The notes beneath the pieces are model-generated. The model was not told where the DNA came from and made no database searches. It saw nothing but the letters and a program-made list of their open reading frames with translations. A program made the translations under genes and the position numbers. A stretch of 64,000 bases of DNA from positions 620,001 through 684,000 of the forward strand of contig VWZS01000240.1 of assembly GCA_013397075.1 (NCBI GenBank), given 5' to 3'. The stretch is from Rhabdornis inornatus (Eukaryota > Chordata > Aves > Passeriformes > Rhabdornithidae). Shown piece by piece: positions 1 to 11,080 of the stretch; within the stretch, counting starts at the first letter, position 1, and each line of letters begins with the position of its first letter.

Positions 1-369
1 GTTTCAGCAGTGAAAGCATATGCTTTTACTAGCAAAGTTTGACCTTGCTGTGGCTAATGTTCCTTTTTCTGTTCACATGCTATAACTTAATTGTAGAACA
101 GCAGCCTCCCTCACAGGAACAGTAGAACTTACAGTAAAGGGTGGATTTCCAAGCTGCTTTGTAGGTTTACCCATTCTGATACCTCTCTTACTATTGTGGG
201 AGTGTGTAAAAACTAGCAAAGCTGTATATATAAATTCAAAATGTTAAAGGAGTTGGAATTCGGTTTTGTTGTGGCATTGGTCTCATGTAGTTTGTAGAAA
301 ATACTTCTCTACTTGTACAGCTATATTTTTTATCTGCCAAAGTTCAAAACAGTGGTCCTTGTTTTGCAG
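1..369 (+). other. SEC23A: SEC23A intron (3' part)
   Basis: Noncoding DNA ending in a TTTTGCAG acceptor. I see no repeat or RNA gene in it. Confidence 0.8.
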
Positions 370-531
370 TTCATGTTTCACTTGAGAAGATCTCCTTTCT
401 TGCAAGTTTTTAACAACAGTCCAGACGAGAGCTCCTACTATCGTCATCACTTCATGCGTCAAGATCTAACGCAGTCGCTTATCATGGTGCAGCCAATTCT
501 TTATGCCTACTCTTTCAATGGACCTCCAGAG
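370..531 (+). CDS. SEC23A: SEC23A exon, fifth from last (helical domain into gelsolin-like domain)
   Basis: This exon has 54 codons in phase 0, from FMFHLRRSPF to SFNGPPE. The acceptor is TTTTGCAG ending at 369 and the donor is GTATCT starting at 532. It contains the highly conserved HHFMRQDLTQSLIMVQP stretch of SEC23. The frame remains open upstream of the acceptor, but the true boundary is set by the AG and by the family sequence, so the ATG at 313 is not a start codon. Confidence 0.93.
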
Positions 532-3500
532 GTATCTGTAGAATAACTCCATAGTGGGTTAAAAGGTGCTTTGTTGAGAAAGAGGTGATTGCTGTCTTCA
601 CTGTTACAAAATGTGTTGGTTTAAAATTTACTGTATGAGGAAGAACATTCATTTAATTTAAAACAGCTATGAACAAGGCATATCATAGAAATCTGATGTA
701 GCAGTCTTGAGAACGAAAGTCAGTTTGGGAAGAGGTTATGTTTTAAACTCAAGGATGGTACTTTTTTGTTAGTTTTTGAGAGCTTGTTTTGGTTTTGTGG
801 AGCCAGAATGTAAGCATAAACAAAAATGGTTTTATATAAAAACGTACTTTAACTGTTGCCTGAAAGAAAAGTTGAGGTTTTTGTAAGTGTACAAAATTTC
901 CTCTATTTTACTGCCTTAATCTAAAGCTTCTAATTTCAATATGGTTCCCATTGTGTGTAGATTTAGTACAGAACCTTCCAGCTGACCTTCTCGTGGCACA
1001 TTATTTTTAAACCTAAAATAAAAGCTAGTCTTCCAAGAAGCTCCTGAAAGAAGTGTTAAATGCTTCTTTGTGTCAGCAGATAGCAAAAGTAGTCTGTTAC
1101 ATAAAAGAGTGTGAGGCAGTGAAAACAAATATAGTAGTCAAGGATCTTGGCAGGTTGAATTTTGAACTTTTTTTAGGATGGTTTTTTTTTTTTTTAGACT
1201 ATTCATGAGGATATAAAAAAAAGGACTTTTAGAACTGGAGTTTAAATGAAAGTAATAAGGTGGTTTGTGAAGAGCAGCTTGCAAGTGTAATATCGCTCTC
1301 CCATGTATGAAAACCAAGTAGTTCCATTGGTGATTGAAGGAGAAATATGATTAAACAGGAGCTGATGTCTCAGTGTAGAATGAATAATAATATTTTTTTC
1401 TTGATTCTTGGAATAGCTAATGTTTTTGTTATCTCTAGTAATACTGATTCAGTTAAATCCTGTAGCACCAATACAGTGTCATTCCCTTAAAAAGGTGATT
1501 TAAAACCTTAAATCTTACCTTAAATCTTAAATTAGAATTCATAAATCATGAGTATTTACTATATACAGTATTGGGGGATATATGTGCACAGTAGTAATAT
1601 GCTGCAAGAACAAGACTAAAAAAAATCCCCAAACAACTCACAAACCCCAAATCTTACACTTGAATAACTGCTGAATCCTTATGCATTGAAATGCAATTCA
1701 CAATAATGGCATTCAATGGGTCAATGCAGAGGTACCTGAAAGACTAGTAAAGTGCATAATAGTGAGGGGTTTCAGCTCTTGAATACATTTTTATTACTTC
1801 CATGAAGTTTTAGATATAGAATCAGGCAGGATAACTTCAGAATGAAATTGTGTGGGTTGCAGATGAATAACATGAAAAGGAGCAAATACAGAGCTTTAGT
1901 AAGTGATTGAAAAAGTTCCTAAGGTTCAGTTACTGATTAAAAAATCTGGCAGTGCCATCTGATTGCTCAGTTCTGCATCAGTTGATGATTTTTAAATTTA
2001 TTTTTAAATCTTAGCCTGTTCTTCTGGATAGCAGCAGCATTTTGCCAGATCGCATTCTCCTTATGGACACCTTTTTCCAAATTCTTATTTATCATGGAGA
2101 GGTAAGAGCTGTCATTTCTTACATAAATACTCTTTTTCTGTAGGAGCGCTCATTATGGAAATCACTGGGACTCAGGCTCCAGTTCTCATGCACCTCAGTG
2201 CTTGACCCTCTCATCTGCATGGCTGACAGCAGTGTCCTAGTTTGTGTTTGTAGTTTGACATGTCTGTATGCAGATACCTGACATGACTTGATGTTTTGGT
2301 TCTGGTTCTTATGATGAGTTTGAGATGAATTAGGTTCAATGTGCAGAGTATTTTTTAAGATCAGTATTTTTCCTACTTTGGAGAGTGTTATACCCTGCCT
2401 CCCCCTCCTCCCCACTTTTCACTCATTTTTTAAAATTCTTTAAATTGATTCTTCAGGTACGGGTAGTCAGAACACCAAGTTTTATAGTTACCCTTTGTCT
2501 GTACTGTCCTGGAGGAATGGAACTGCTCCTTGCAGTTTGGTAGATAGATGTTCCTTAGTAATAAAATTAAAGTGCTTGTAACTTGCTACTGCTCTGCCTC
2601 CCTGGAGGAATTGAGCTGCTGCTTTTTAATACTTTACAGCTGTAAATAGTTCATAGCTGAGAGTTTGAAAAATATTGTTCTGGATCATGTCCTTGTAGCT
2701 GCACTGATAAAAAAATTTACTAAACTTCAGCACTTTTTAAGTTCTGAAGCACTGCTGAAGCATTCTGCTGAAGCAGAATGTTATCTCGTTTTTGTAAGGT
2801 GCAGCAGTGGTGGGCTGCTCCCTGAGGGAAGGGGAACAGGGAGCTGAGCATCACTGCAAGGCAGACAGGGTCTTGTCACTGGGAACCTGATCCCACTGTA
2901 CCTGAGCAAGGCAAGCAGAGCAGTTGTGGGCAGTATCCAGACTCAGCCTTCAGTCCAGACCACCAGACAAGTTGATGGGGATGAGGCAGCTCCAAGTTCT
3001 GGCCATGAAGTCAAGTCCCTGAGTGGGGGTCCAGATCAGTGGGTATATGGCCTGGAACAGGCATGTAGCTCAGACAGGAGGCAGGAATGAGACCCTCAGT
3101 TTAAAAGCAGTTGCCAAGCAGAGGAAGGAGGAGCCCCTGCTGAGGGTCCCTCCAAGTCTTTCCTAACAACTGCCTGTACCAGTAAGCTGACCTTGAGTAG
3201 CCAGCTTCAGTCTTAGAGGATGGGGAGATTGTGCTACAGGCTCTGAAAGATGTCAGTATAAATACTTACTTCTTCTATGTCATAGACAGGCATGTTAGAG
3301 AAGTATAAATAATATCTTTGACCTCCTCCAAATAAAATATTTGGCATGTAAAAGGTGACAAAAGATGACAAAAAAAAAAAGGAAATATCAATGGACCACA
3401 AATTGTAAGAGTTTGAAAAAAAAAACATCTAGTAGTATGTTACTTCAACATCTTGTTTTTTAAAAATTAACTTGCATACTATAGGGCAGAAAGGGATGAC

Positions 3501-6500
3501 TGATAGAAAGGAGGTCAGTAATGGCACATTCTCCTCTGAAAAGACCTGTGTATCCTCTCAGAGAGTTTGGTGAATCAGTTTTAAACTTCTTTCTTTGCCC
3601 TGTCCCCAGACCATAGCGCAGTGGCGTAAGTCGGGATACCAGGATATGCCAGAATATGAAAATTTCCACCACTTGCTACAAGCTCCAATAGACGATGCCC
3701 AAGAAATTCTCCATTCCAGATTTCCAATGCCCAGATATATTGATACAGAGCATGGAGGAAGCCAGGTATGGTGAAGTGTATATTGTATAATCTTGGAAAT
3801 GATGTGTTAGTAATATTATGAGATATTTTTGGTAGTAAACATGCATTTCTCTGCTAAAATATACATAAATTGCAAATCAATATTTTGAATCCTAAAGATA
3901 CAGAGCAAGATATTTAATAGTAGCTTTCCTCCTAATCTATGAATCCTGCTATTTATTATTTTAATCAAACTGACTTGTACTCTCAGATTCTTTGTGTAAG
4001 GTGGGTAGGGCAGAAAAGACAGAGTACTTGTCTGTGTCTCTGAACCAATACTGGAATTACTATTTGTGTTATTTCTTAAAAACTTACTAATTAATGTCTT
4101 GTTGATACACATCATCACATTTGCTTTGCAAGTGCTTGAAAAAGACAAAAGCTTACTTTCAGCTGCATCAGAAAGTTGTTACAGTTCATTATAACTGTGG
4201 AATCAGCGAGTGGCTTTATTTGCAGAGGTGCTGTTTGCAGTGTCTGAATCTCCAGATAATAGAAATTACTTATTTCATACATATGCAGCTTTTTTCTGAG
4301 TGCAGGAAAATTCTGTTTGAGAAGATCAATTTATTGTCTTTGTTTTATTTTTTTAAAGGCTCGTTTCCTGCTTTCAAAAGTAAATCCCTCTCAGACTCAT
4401 AACAATATGTATGCATGGGGTCAGGTGAGTATGAATTTTCTGATAAGGCTTGTACACATGATTTTTTCCCCCCTATTTTAGAAGGCAGGTGACACATGTA
4501 ATAATAATAAGTAATAATGCAAAGTTTTTGAAACTGAACAAGAAATGCAGTTTTGGTCTGATGTTACCAAAATTACAAAAGTTAGGAAAAATGGGCTTCA
4601 TTTCTTCAGACAGAGATGATTTGGTTTACTATATTAAGCTTTTGTTAGGCTGCTTTCATGTCTATTCCACTGTCTTAGACAGTGTTGTCTTAAGACTATG
4701 GGTTTGATGTTTGTCTGATGGAGCACCTCCAAGGACTTTCACTGAAACAGTTTTGCAAAGTCAAAACCAGATATTTTATTGAGGGAGATAAAAAGATTTG
4801 CAATAGTCACTGAGAAGTGCATTTACTGCCTTAGTACTAAATATTCTAAGGCTAGACAATGATTGATTAGGCTAAGTTTACAATTTACAATTCATTAAAC
4901 TTAACTTCACCAGTAATTAAGTTTAGTTTCATTCTGCTAAGTAGCAGAGATGCAGATCTTACCAAAGAGTGTTCCTGCTTTGGAGGGAGAGAGGAGCAAA
5001 CAAACCCATCACCCTATCTGAAAGGTAGAATCATATTCTTGTCCACACCATGGTGAATTTAAAATGCCAATTTTATACCTGCTGTAGTCAAATAGCATTG
5101 GTTCCCTGTTACTGCTGTGAAAGATATAAGAAGGGCAGCCACTTTATAATTTTTATATGGTGGGTGTGTTTTTTCATATAAATGAGTGACAGTGAGGACT
5201 TAGGCAGCTTTGATCAGACTGAGCTGTCTTGTGGATGAAAATGTGTATATATTGCTCAAGTCAGAACAGAACTGTAACACTTCAGTATTTCTTCTTCCAC
5301 CTGGCTGAGCCATTAGTAAGGCTGCTTGACCTTTGCCTGGTGGCCTCCTCTTCAAGTCAGCATGTTGCAGCCTTGTTTTGTTATCTTCTTGTCCACCTTC
5401 ATCACAGGGCTTTAAATCTCATCTCTATAAATACCTTCAAAATACTGGAAATGAGAGTGCTTTCCACACATAAAATCTAAGGGACTTTTTTGCAATAGGG
5501 GAAATAAGTTTTGAAGGTAGTTATAAGCAAGAACTGCAAAATATACCAGTGCCAGTGTACTGACGTTTTCCAGAATTTCTGTGGCCTGGTTGACCAGGAA
5601 TCAGTTTTCAAATCTTGTCTTTAGGAGGGAAGTCATGTTCAGAAGTTAAACATTCTGTAGCAGCTTGCATTCTTGAATGTTGCATCTCTGTTCCACATTC
5701 TCCTTCCACATTCAGCTTCTGTAGTGAGTAAGTGCTAGTGCAGTGTCATCTTCTCATGCAAATGTAATGGCATCAGGTATTTGAAGCTACATATTAACTG
5801 TACTCTTACAGTATTTTGCTGAACGGTGTACAGTGCTGAAGTCATGAGTGAGAAAGCTCTGCAGTAATTTAGTGTCAGTCATCTTTGTCAAGTAAGTTTT
5901 ATCCGGCTACATTTTCTTAAGGATGAATTGATTCTAATGAAGCTTCTGGCAGTGAACAGCAGTGAGGTCCAGAGTGAAAATACTTGAAAATTCTGGACTG
6001 AGTCAGGTCCAGCACAATTTGAACACAAATCCCAAATTCTTTTGCTTCTAACATTGGTAATCTAACCAGCAGTTCCGTAGTGCTTCTCTTCATCATGTTT
6101 CTCCTCAACATATGCACAAATTAATTTAGAAAGTGTTATTTTTAATTTAAACATTACCTGGAATTTTTTGGAGTTTTCACATTTCCAGCAGTACAGGACA
6201 ACTGTTTTCTGCTTGTTTAATTAATAATCAAATGAAACAGTATTCCAAATGTAAATACAAAAAAATTCTTAACTGGTCTGTAAGATAGTTTTTCATGCTG
6301 GACAGGAGAGACTCTGATACATCTTGCAAAATGTAGCTGTCTGTTTTAATGCTGAAAATAATTCAGTTCTAGGGTAACATAAGAAACGGTGTATTAACCT
6401 CCCCAGGGGCACTGCAGTGTGTGTGCTCAAGATAATATGCTCTTGTATTTGCAGGATTTTGTGAAAAAAGTTGAATCAAGGACTAATTATGAAATCAGAA

Positions 6501-8785
6501 ATATTATGTCTGGGAGAAATTTAAAACTGATTTGGATCTTGCTCTTTTTTTCTCACAACCTTCCTGGATTGTTTCGTATTTTATTTTGTGCACAACTGAA
6601 AGTCCACATTGACCTGAAGAGGGCACCCACACACCATTGAAAATATGTTTCAGGAGGTCGTTAATTGCCTGGCTTGGTTTTTAATATTCCAAGTAAAGAT
6701 TTTCTTTAAACTTTAGCAGGCAGGTGCCTTAATAGTATAGAAAGCCAGGCACCTGCTGGCTGTTATATTATTTACTGAAATTATAGTACATTTTCAGTAA
6801 ATAATGATGAAATTTTTGTGCATCTATATTGCATGGTTGGTGTTTGAAGATGCAGTTGAAATTTTCAAAAAGGACTTCTGACTGCTGATTGACAGCTGCT
6901 GAACATGAGCCAGTGTGTGCCCAGGTGGCCAAAAAGGCCAATGGCACTTTGGCTTGGATCAAGAATATTGTGTCCAGCAAGACTAGGGAAGGGATCATCC
7001 TCTTGTACTTAGCACTGGTGAGGCCACACCTTGGGTCCTGTGTACAGTTTTGTCCCCTTCACTGCAAAGAGTACACTAAGGTGCTGGCATGTGTCCAGGA
7101 AAGGGAAATGGAGGGCTCTGGAGCACAAGTCCTGTGAGGAGTGGCTGAGGGAGCTGGGGGTGTGTAGTCTGGAGAAGAAGAGGTTCAGGGGAGACCTCAT
7201 CACTCTACAGCTGCCTGGAAGGAGCCAGGTAGGAGTTGGTTTGTTCTCACAGGTAACAAGCAATAGGAAAAGAAAAAATGGCCGCAAGATACCAGAGGAC
7301 ATTTAGATTGGATATCAGAAAAATTTCTTCATAGGAAAAGTTGTCGAGCATTGGAATGGGCTGCCCCGGGAAGTGGTAGAGTCACCACCCCTGGAGGTAT
7401 TTAAGAAATGTGTAGATGTGGCACTTAGGGACATGGTTTAGTCGTGGGTTTGACAGTGCCGGGTTAATGGTTGGACTCAATGACCTTAGAGGTCTTTTCT
7501 ATGTAAATAATTCTATGATTCTTAAATAAGAGAGCTCAGACTTAGCATTTGACAGGCTTGGAAGTAGAGTGTCCTTTAATCTCATTTTGCTGTCATCAGG
7601 TGATAGCTATTTTGGTGTGCCTTCCCTGAAAGTGGCTGTGTGTTATAGTGATCCAAGAAATCTTGCTGCACTTGGATTTGTCTCTTGATCATTAACTGAG
7701 ATCTGTTTCTGGCCAGTTCTCAGGAAACAGCACCAGTTCTGAGCATCCTCGTTAGGACTTTTATGTCTGTGTTTTGGAAGACTTCACAAGAATCCTAACA
7801 GCTCTGGTTTTATTTAGAAATATTGATGATTAGTACCTTGGAAAGGTTGAATTGTTGAGATGTACAGGAATTCTTCCCATATCTGTAAATGGAAATAGTG
7901 GTAGACTGGTCTCAAAAGACTTAAGGGAGTTACAGTGTAATATTTGCAGCGTTGCTAACTGCTTATTTATTTTGACTGTAAATTTGTTTAAAAATAGTAA
8001 TTCAAATCACTATTTTGAACTTCTTGGATTTGAAAAATTGCAAGAATCCACCCAAAATGTTTTTTTCAATTCTTTTGTGATCTGATTGCTCGTGACTTTC
8101 AGATGCTTTTGGTCTTTGAGGTGGTACAGAGCTACAGGAGAGAATAGGCCCACCTCTCTTTGGGAAAGCCGGATGACGTTGACTGGGTGTCAAATCAGAC
8201 CAGCAGGGGATTTGTTTCCTCCTTTCACCATTTTGATATGTCTGAGCTTCACTGACACATACTGATTTGTTGGTTGTGTCATTTGCATATTACTGTTTCT
8301 CTCCCTTTTGCTTTACTAAGGTAGGAATGATGTAAGAACTATGTCGTGGAAATTTTATTTACATTTAAAAGTTTGTAAGTTAATATTTAGCACCTGTCAA
8401 AAACTCTCGGGTTTTGTATGGCTGATGTAAAGATCTTGCTATACAGCAAGTCATTGCTGTATGTGTTAATATGGAAGAGAATGTAGTTGTGGTTTATACG
8501 TGGACTCATGTAAATGTATGAAAATTTATGTAAATGTGCAGTCTGCGGTTTTTTTGTCAGAGAATTTCAGCAATGATACGCTTCTAAGATCTTGCTAAAT
8601 TTGTAAAATGTTTATTCAATGATCATATTGTGTTGTAAAATGGTTTTTCTTCACAATGTGTACAATCAATTCTCCTTTTTTTCCTAATTTCATAGGAGTC
8701 TGGAGCACCCATTCTTACTGATGATGTCAGCTTACAAGTATTTATGGATCATCTGAAGAAACTCGCTGTCTCTAGTGCTGCCTGA
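370..8785 (+). CDS. SEC23A: SEC23A, C-terminal part (five exons, 5' partial): COPII coat GTPase-activating subunit
   Basis: Exons 370-531, 2015-2101, 3610-3765, 4359-4424 and 8696-8785 join in phase 0 to give 186 codons and a TGA stop. The product matches the C-terminus of SEC23A, a 765-residue protein in human, so about three quarters of the coding sequence lies off the left edge. SEC23 pairs with SEC24 as the inner COPII coat on ER exit sites and acts as the GTPase-activating protein for SAR1. The segment covers the end of the helical domain, the gelsolin-like domain and the C-terminal tail. The ARFLLSK motif carries the arginine that corresponds to the yeast Sec23 Arg722 finger. SEC23A is preferred over its paralogue SEC23B from the remembered NNMYAWGQESGAP stretch and the SSAA end; an alignment would settle this. 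All introns have GT/AG ends, so this is the functional locus and not a retrocopy. Confidence 0.93.
532..2014 (+). other. SEC23A: SEC23A intron
   Basis: A 1483-bp AT-rich GT...AG intron. It holds a 14-base run of T near 1183-1196. I see no recognisable repeat family or gene inside. Confidence 0.85.
2015..2101 (+). CDS. SEC23A: SEC23A exon, fourth from last (gelsolin-like domain)
   Basis: This exon has 29 codons in phase 0, reading PVLLDSSSILPDRILLMDTF and then FQILIYHGE. The acceptor AG ends at 2014 after a T-rich tract and the donor GTAAGA starts at 2102. The segment is a core strand-helix of the gelsolin-like domain and is nearly invariant in vertebrate SEC23 proteins. Confidence 0.93.
2102..3609 (+). 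other. SEC23A: SEC23A intron with a GC-richer block
   Basis: A 1508-bp GT...AG intron. About 2780-3215 is clearly richer in G and C than the rest and rich in CAG/CTG and AGG words; I could not assign it to a repeat family. A 9+2+9 inverted repeat (CATTCTGCT / AGCAGAATG) lies at 2761-2780. Confidence 0.8.
3610..3765 (+). CDS. SEC23A: SEC23A exon, third from last (gelsolin-like domain)
   Basis: This exon has 52 codons in phase 0, starting TIAQWRKSGYQDMPEYENF and ending DTEHGGSQ. The acceptor is a clean pyrimidine tract with CCCCAG ending at 3609 and the donor is GTATGG at 3766. It ends just before the residue predicted to act as the arginine finger, which is encoded at the start of the next exon. 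Confidence 0.93.
3766..4358 (+). other. SEC23A: SEC23A intron
   Basis: A 593-bp AT-rich GT...AG intron with no feature I can recognise. Confidence 0.85.
4359..4424 (+). CDS. SEC23A: SEC23A exon, second from last (arginine-finger exon)
   Basis: This exon has 22 codons in phase 0, starting ARFLLSKVNPSQ and ending NNMYAWGQ. The acceptor AAAG ends at 4358 after a run of T and the donor is GTGAGT at 4425. The CGT at 4362-4364 encodes the arginine of ARFLLSK. Counting back from the C-terminus, this lines up with Arg722 of yeast Sec23, which reaches into the SAR1 active site and stimulates GTP hydrolysis. The key residue is intact. Confidence 0.93.
6715..6761. repeat. Inverted repeat (14-bp arms, 12 of 14 paired)
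   Basis: The left arm AGCAGGCAGGTGCC (6715-6728) pairs with GGCACCTGCTGGCT (6748-6761) with two mismatches and a 19-base loop. It lies directly beside a second inverted repeat and about 120 bp before a CR1 copy. Confidence 0.7.
6767..6805. repeat. Perfect inverted repeat (14-bp arms)
   Basis: ATTATTTACTGAAA (6767-6780) and its exact reverse complement (6792-6805) flank an 11-base loop. It is the stronger of two neighbouring hairpins in the last SEC23A intron. Confidence 0.8.
6885..7523 (+). mobile_element. CR1 LINE, 5'-truncated 3' portion
   Basis: A non-LTR retrotransposon fragment. The 5' part reads as the C-terminal end of the CR1 polymerase (AKKANGTLAWIKNIVSSKTR, then LALVRPHLGSCVQF), followed by the CR1 3' UTR and the typical end ATTCTATGATTCT. 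The frame is broken downstream of about 7137. It sits in sense orientation in the last SEC23A intron. Open frames on either strand across this stretch are remnants of the element. Confidence 0.9.
8696..8785 (+). CDS. SEC23A: SEC23A last coding exon and stop
   Basis: This exon has 29 codons plus TGA, starting ESGAPILTDDVSLQVFMDHL and ending KKLAVSSAA. The acceptor CATAG ends at 8695 after a C/T-rich tract. The LTDDVSLQ.FM.HL...AVS pattern is the conserved C-terminal tail of SEC23 from yeast to human. The stop codon is at 8783-8785. Confidence 0.94.
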   Translation, partial: ESGAPILTDDVSLQVFMDHLKKLAVSSAA

Positions 8786-10245
8786 AATTCTGCAGTGCAT
8801 TGGAGGCACAGACAAACTGCAGCCATATTTCAGCTTTTTTTTCTTTTACCCTTTTCCATGTCTCTCTTGACAGAATGTTCTGATATGCACAGGCTGCCTG
8901 ACTAGATGTAAAACAGTGTTGTTCTCAAAGAAAAGCTTTGTTATCAGCAAATGTTTTTAATGTGAACTGCAGTTTGTAAAAATTACAGGTAGTAGATTAA
9001 GTTATAAGCAGAGGAAAAAGAACAGTCATTTTGATTACTGTGATACTATAATTACTTTGAGATCATTTGCAACGACTTTGAGATGTGATTTCAGTTGCTT
9101 GTTTAAATGGTTGGGGTTGATTATGCTCTGCAGTACAAAGGCTCTTTGAACAATAAAGGAAATCTTTGGTGATGTCTGGCTTTCCAGACTGCCATGTGAT
9201 TACTTTTGTTCGCTCAATCTGAGCCTGAAGTGAACAAAGCAACAACAAAAAGCATATGAGAATAGTATTAACTCAGTCTTTTGATTTAGGCTGATGAACT
9301 TCTGTTTCCTGTAGAGATATTACTGTTCATGAATTTTTTATTTTAGGGGTGTTTAATTTCAAGTATTTCTTCCCATTTACCCTATTTGATTCTTTGGGAA
9401 CAGAGTTTTTCTTTATTTCAACCTAAAGAGTTTGAACTAAAAACATATAAAATCCACTGTTGCACAGAATGTCAATCCACATGTGTTTTGACCAAAGTAT
9501 CTATTATCAAACACAGTAACAGGTGAATATGCTCAAAAGTTAACCCTTTCAGCTTGAGCTAAGAAGAAATCCTACACTACCAGAACAAACTAAGTGAATG
9601 GGCTTGATTTTCATCTTGGTGAGTCTAGTTAAAAATAAAATTTACCTTTTTTGTTATTACACTAATGCATGGCACTGCACATCTGCTTTTTGTTTCTCCA
9701 TCCTTTTTGTTATGAATTCAACAGGCTATAGTTCTTGTTGAAACAGTATTACATAGAATACGATGTAATTAATTTGATGTTTAGTTCATACTTGATTTTT
9801 TTTTGGAGTGGATAAAGTAGTAGGCTTTCCCATTTACTTGTTGAAGTTTACACGTGAAACAGATGTTACATAGGTAATAAAACATTTTGACAAGCAAAGA
9901 TGTGAAGTGTGGTAATGGGCAATAAAAAAATGTGCCAAGTCTAAAGGAATAGAGAGTTCATAGGAAATTCAGTTGTTTATTGGTGTGATAAACATGAGGA
10001 TGGTTTTTCTGTTTTCTGTAAATTCTTAAAAACATGATTAAATAATTTGCTCTCCATTTCTTTGGTCTAAATGGGATGAGCTCCTTCTGCCTCAATACAA
10101 ATAAAATACACATTTTTCTCTCACTTTTTGTATTTATTGCGGTGGCTTCTGTCAGTTCTTGAAATGAAGTGTGGAAATAAAGGTAGTAGTGATAAGATTT
10201 AGAATAATTTCACGGTTTTTTTTGTTCATGTAATAATAGGTATCC
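8786..10245 (+). other. SEC23A: SEC23A 3' UTR and flank, end uncertain
   Basis: This is AT-rich noncoding sequence after the SEC23A stop, with AATAAA signals at 9152-9157, 9634-9639, 9876-9881, 9921-9926, 10100-10105 and 10176-10181. The first is followed by a GT-rich stretch. Which signals are used cannot be read from sequence, so the UTR may end anywhere between about 9.17 and 10.2 kb. The right edge abuts an assembly gap. Confidence 0.6.
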
Positions 10246-10246
10246 N
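10246..10246. other. Single-N assembly gap
   Basis: The 50 bases before the N (10196-10245) are repeated immediately after it (10247-10296). This shows that two overlapping contig ends were placed side by side and not merged. Confidence 0.95.
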
Positions 10247-10599
10247 GATTTAGAATAATTTCACGGTTTTTTTTGTTCATGTAATAATAGGTATCCAACA
10301 AATCTAACTTCCTGAGGTACTGAATGGTTTATGCTAGTGGCAGTTTCGAAGATGAGAATTCAGTGGCGTTTTTGACTTTCTTTTGTTTTAGCTAATAAAC
10401 AGCTTTTAATTTTTTTATGTAACTCTAAATATGTCCGGTTTATTTGATAGTTAGGTACTGTTTGCCTAATAAATCAATTTGTCACCAAGTCATGATAATG
10501 AATGGGCTTTTTTGTGCTTTCTTTCCTACCCTTTAACCAGCTTTCACATTTTAATAGTTTTTTTTTAAATCTAATTTCTTAGCGACATTAGCTTATCAA

Positions 10600-11080
10600 G
10601 TATTTAACATTGGCAAAGACTTTTTTGAAATCCAAATACATCTGATGTATCACCTTTTTCCCCCTTCTTATTCACCTCTTCCAAATACTCTGTGGTTGGT
10701 GAGACAAGATTTTCCTTCCTAAGAAGCATGCAGATTCTTTTCAGAATGTCCATATCTATCCATAGGCTCATAAGTCTTACTAAAGGCTCTACAATTTTAC
10801 CAGGGATTGAGATCAGGCTTGTCAGTCTGTAACTTGCAGGATTCCCTCAGCATCCCTTTTTGTGGATGAGGGTGACATGGGCAGTGTTCTGCCAGTCAGC
10901 TGGCACAGTGACTGTCTGTAATGTAGTTACAAGTGTTCACTGGCACATCTGCCCTTCCATGTCTCACTTCCTTTAGAACTCCTTAGTGAAGGCTGTCCAC
11001 TCCTGGTAACTTGTAACATCTCATTCACATACTTGATCTAATACCTCTTGCACATTGGCATAGATCAGGTGAGCTACAGT
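10600..11080 (-). mobile_element. Old LINE (CR1-like) reverse-transcriptase remnant, antisense
   Basis: The reverse strand reads through about 100 codons with one stop. It includes VPADWQNTAHVTLIHKKG, GNPASYRLTSLISIPGKI and a diverged VFGFQKSLCQC. These match the order and spacing of the CR1 reverse-transcriptase blocks VPEDW...PVFKKG, GNYRPVSLTSIPGK and VYLDFSKAFDTV. The element is degenerate and inactive. The left limit is approximate. The family could be CR1 or a related LINE. Confidence 0.7.

Larger units (their letters stand above)
4425..8695 (+). other. SEC23A: SEC23A last intron
   Basis: A 4271-bp GT...AG intron. It contains two adjacent inverted repeats (6715-6805) and a CR1 fragment (about 6885-7523). 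The remainder, 4425-6700 and 7524-8695, shows no recognisable gene or repeat. Confidence 0.85.

Noticed and set aside
313..369. ATG at 313 as a gene start upstream of the first exon
   Set aside because: The frame upstream of 370 is intronic. The AG at 368-369 and SEC23 conservation place the exon start at 370.
7009..7306. Open frames on both strands around 7.0-7.3 kb
   Set aside because: They lie within a CR1 copy. The only meaningful frame is the CR1 polymerase C-terminal remnant on the plus strand.
370..8785. Assignment to the paralogue SEC23B
   Set aside because: The ends and the NNMYAWGQESGAP stretch agree better with SEC23A as I remember it. The lack of nearby genes also fits the SEC23A 3' side. 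An alignment would settle it.
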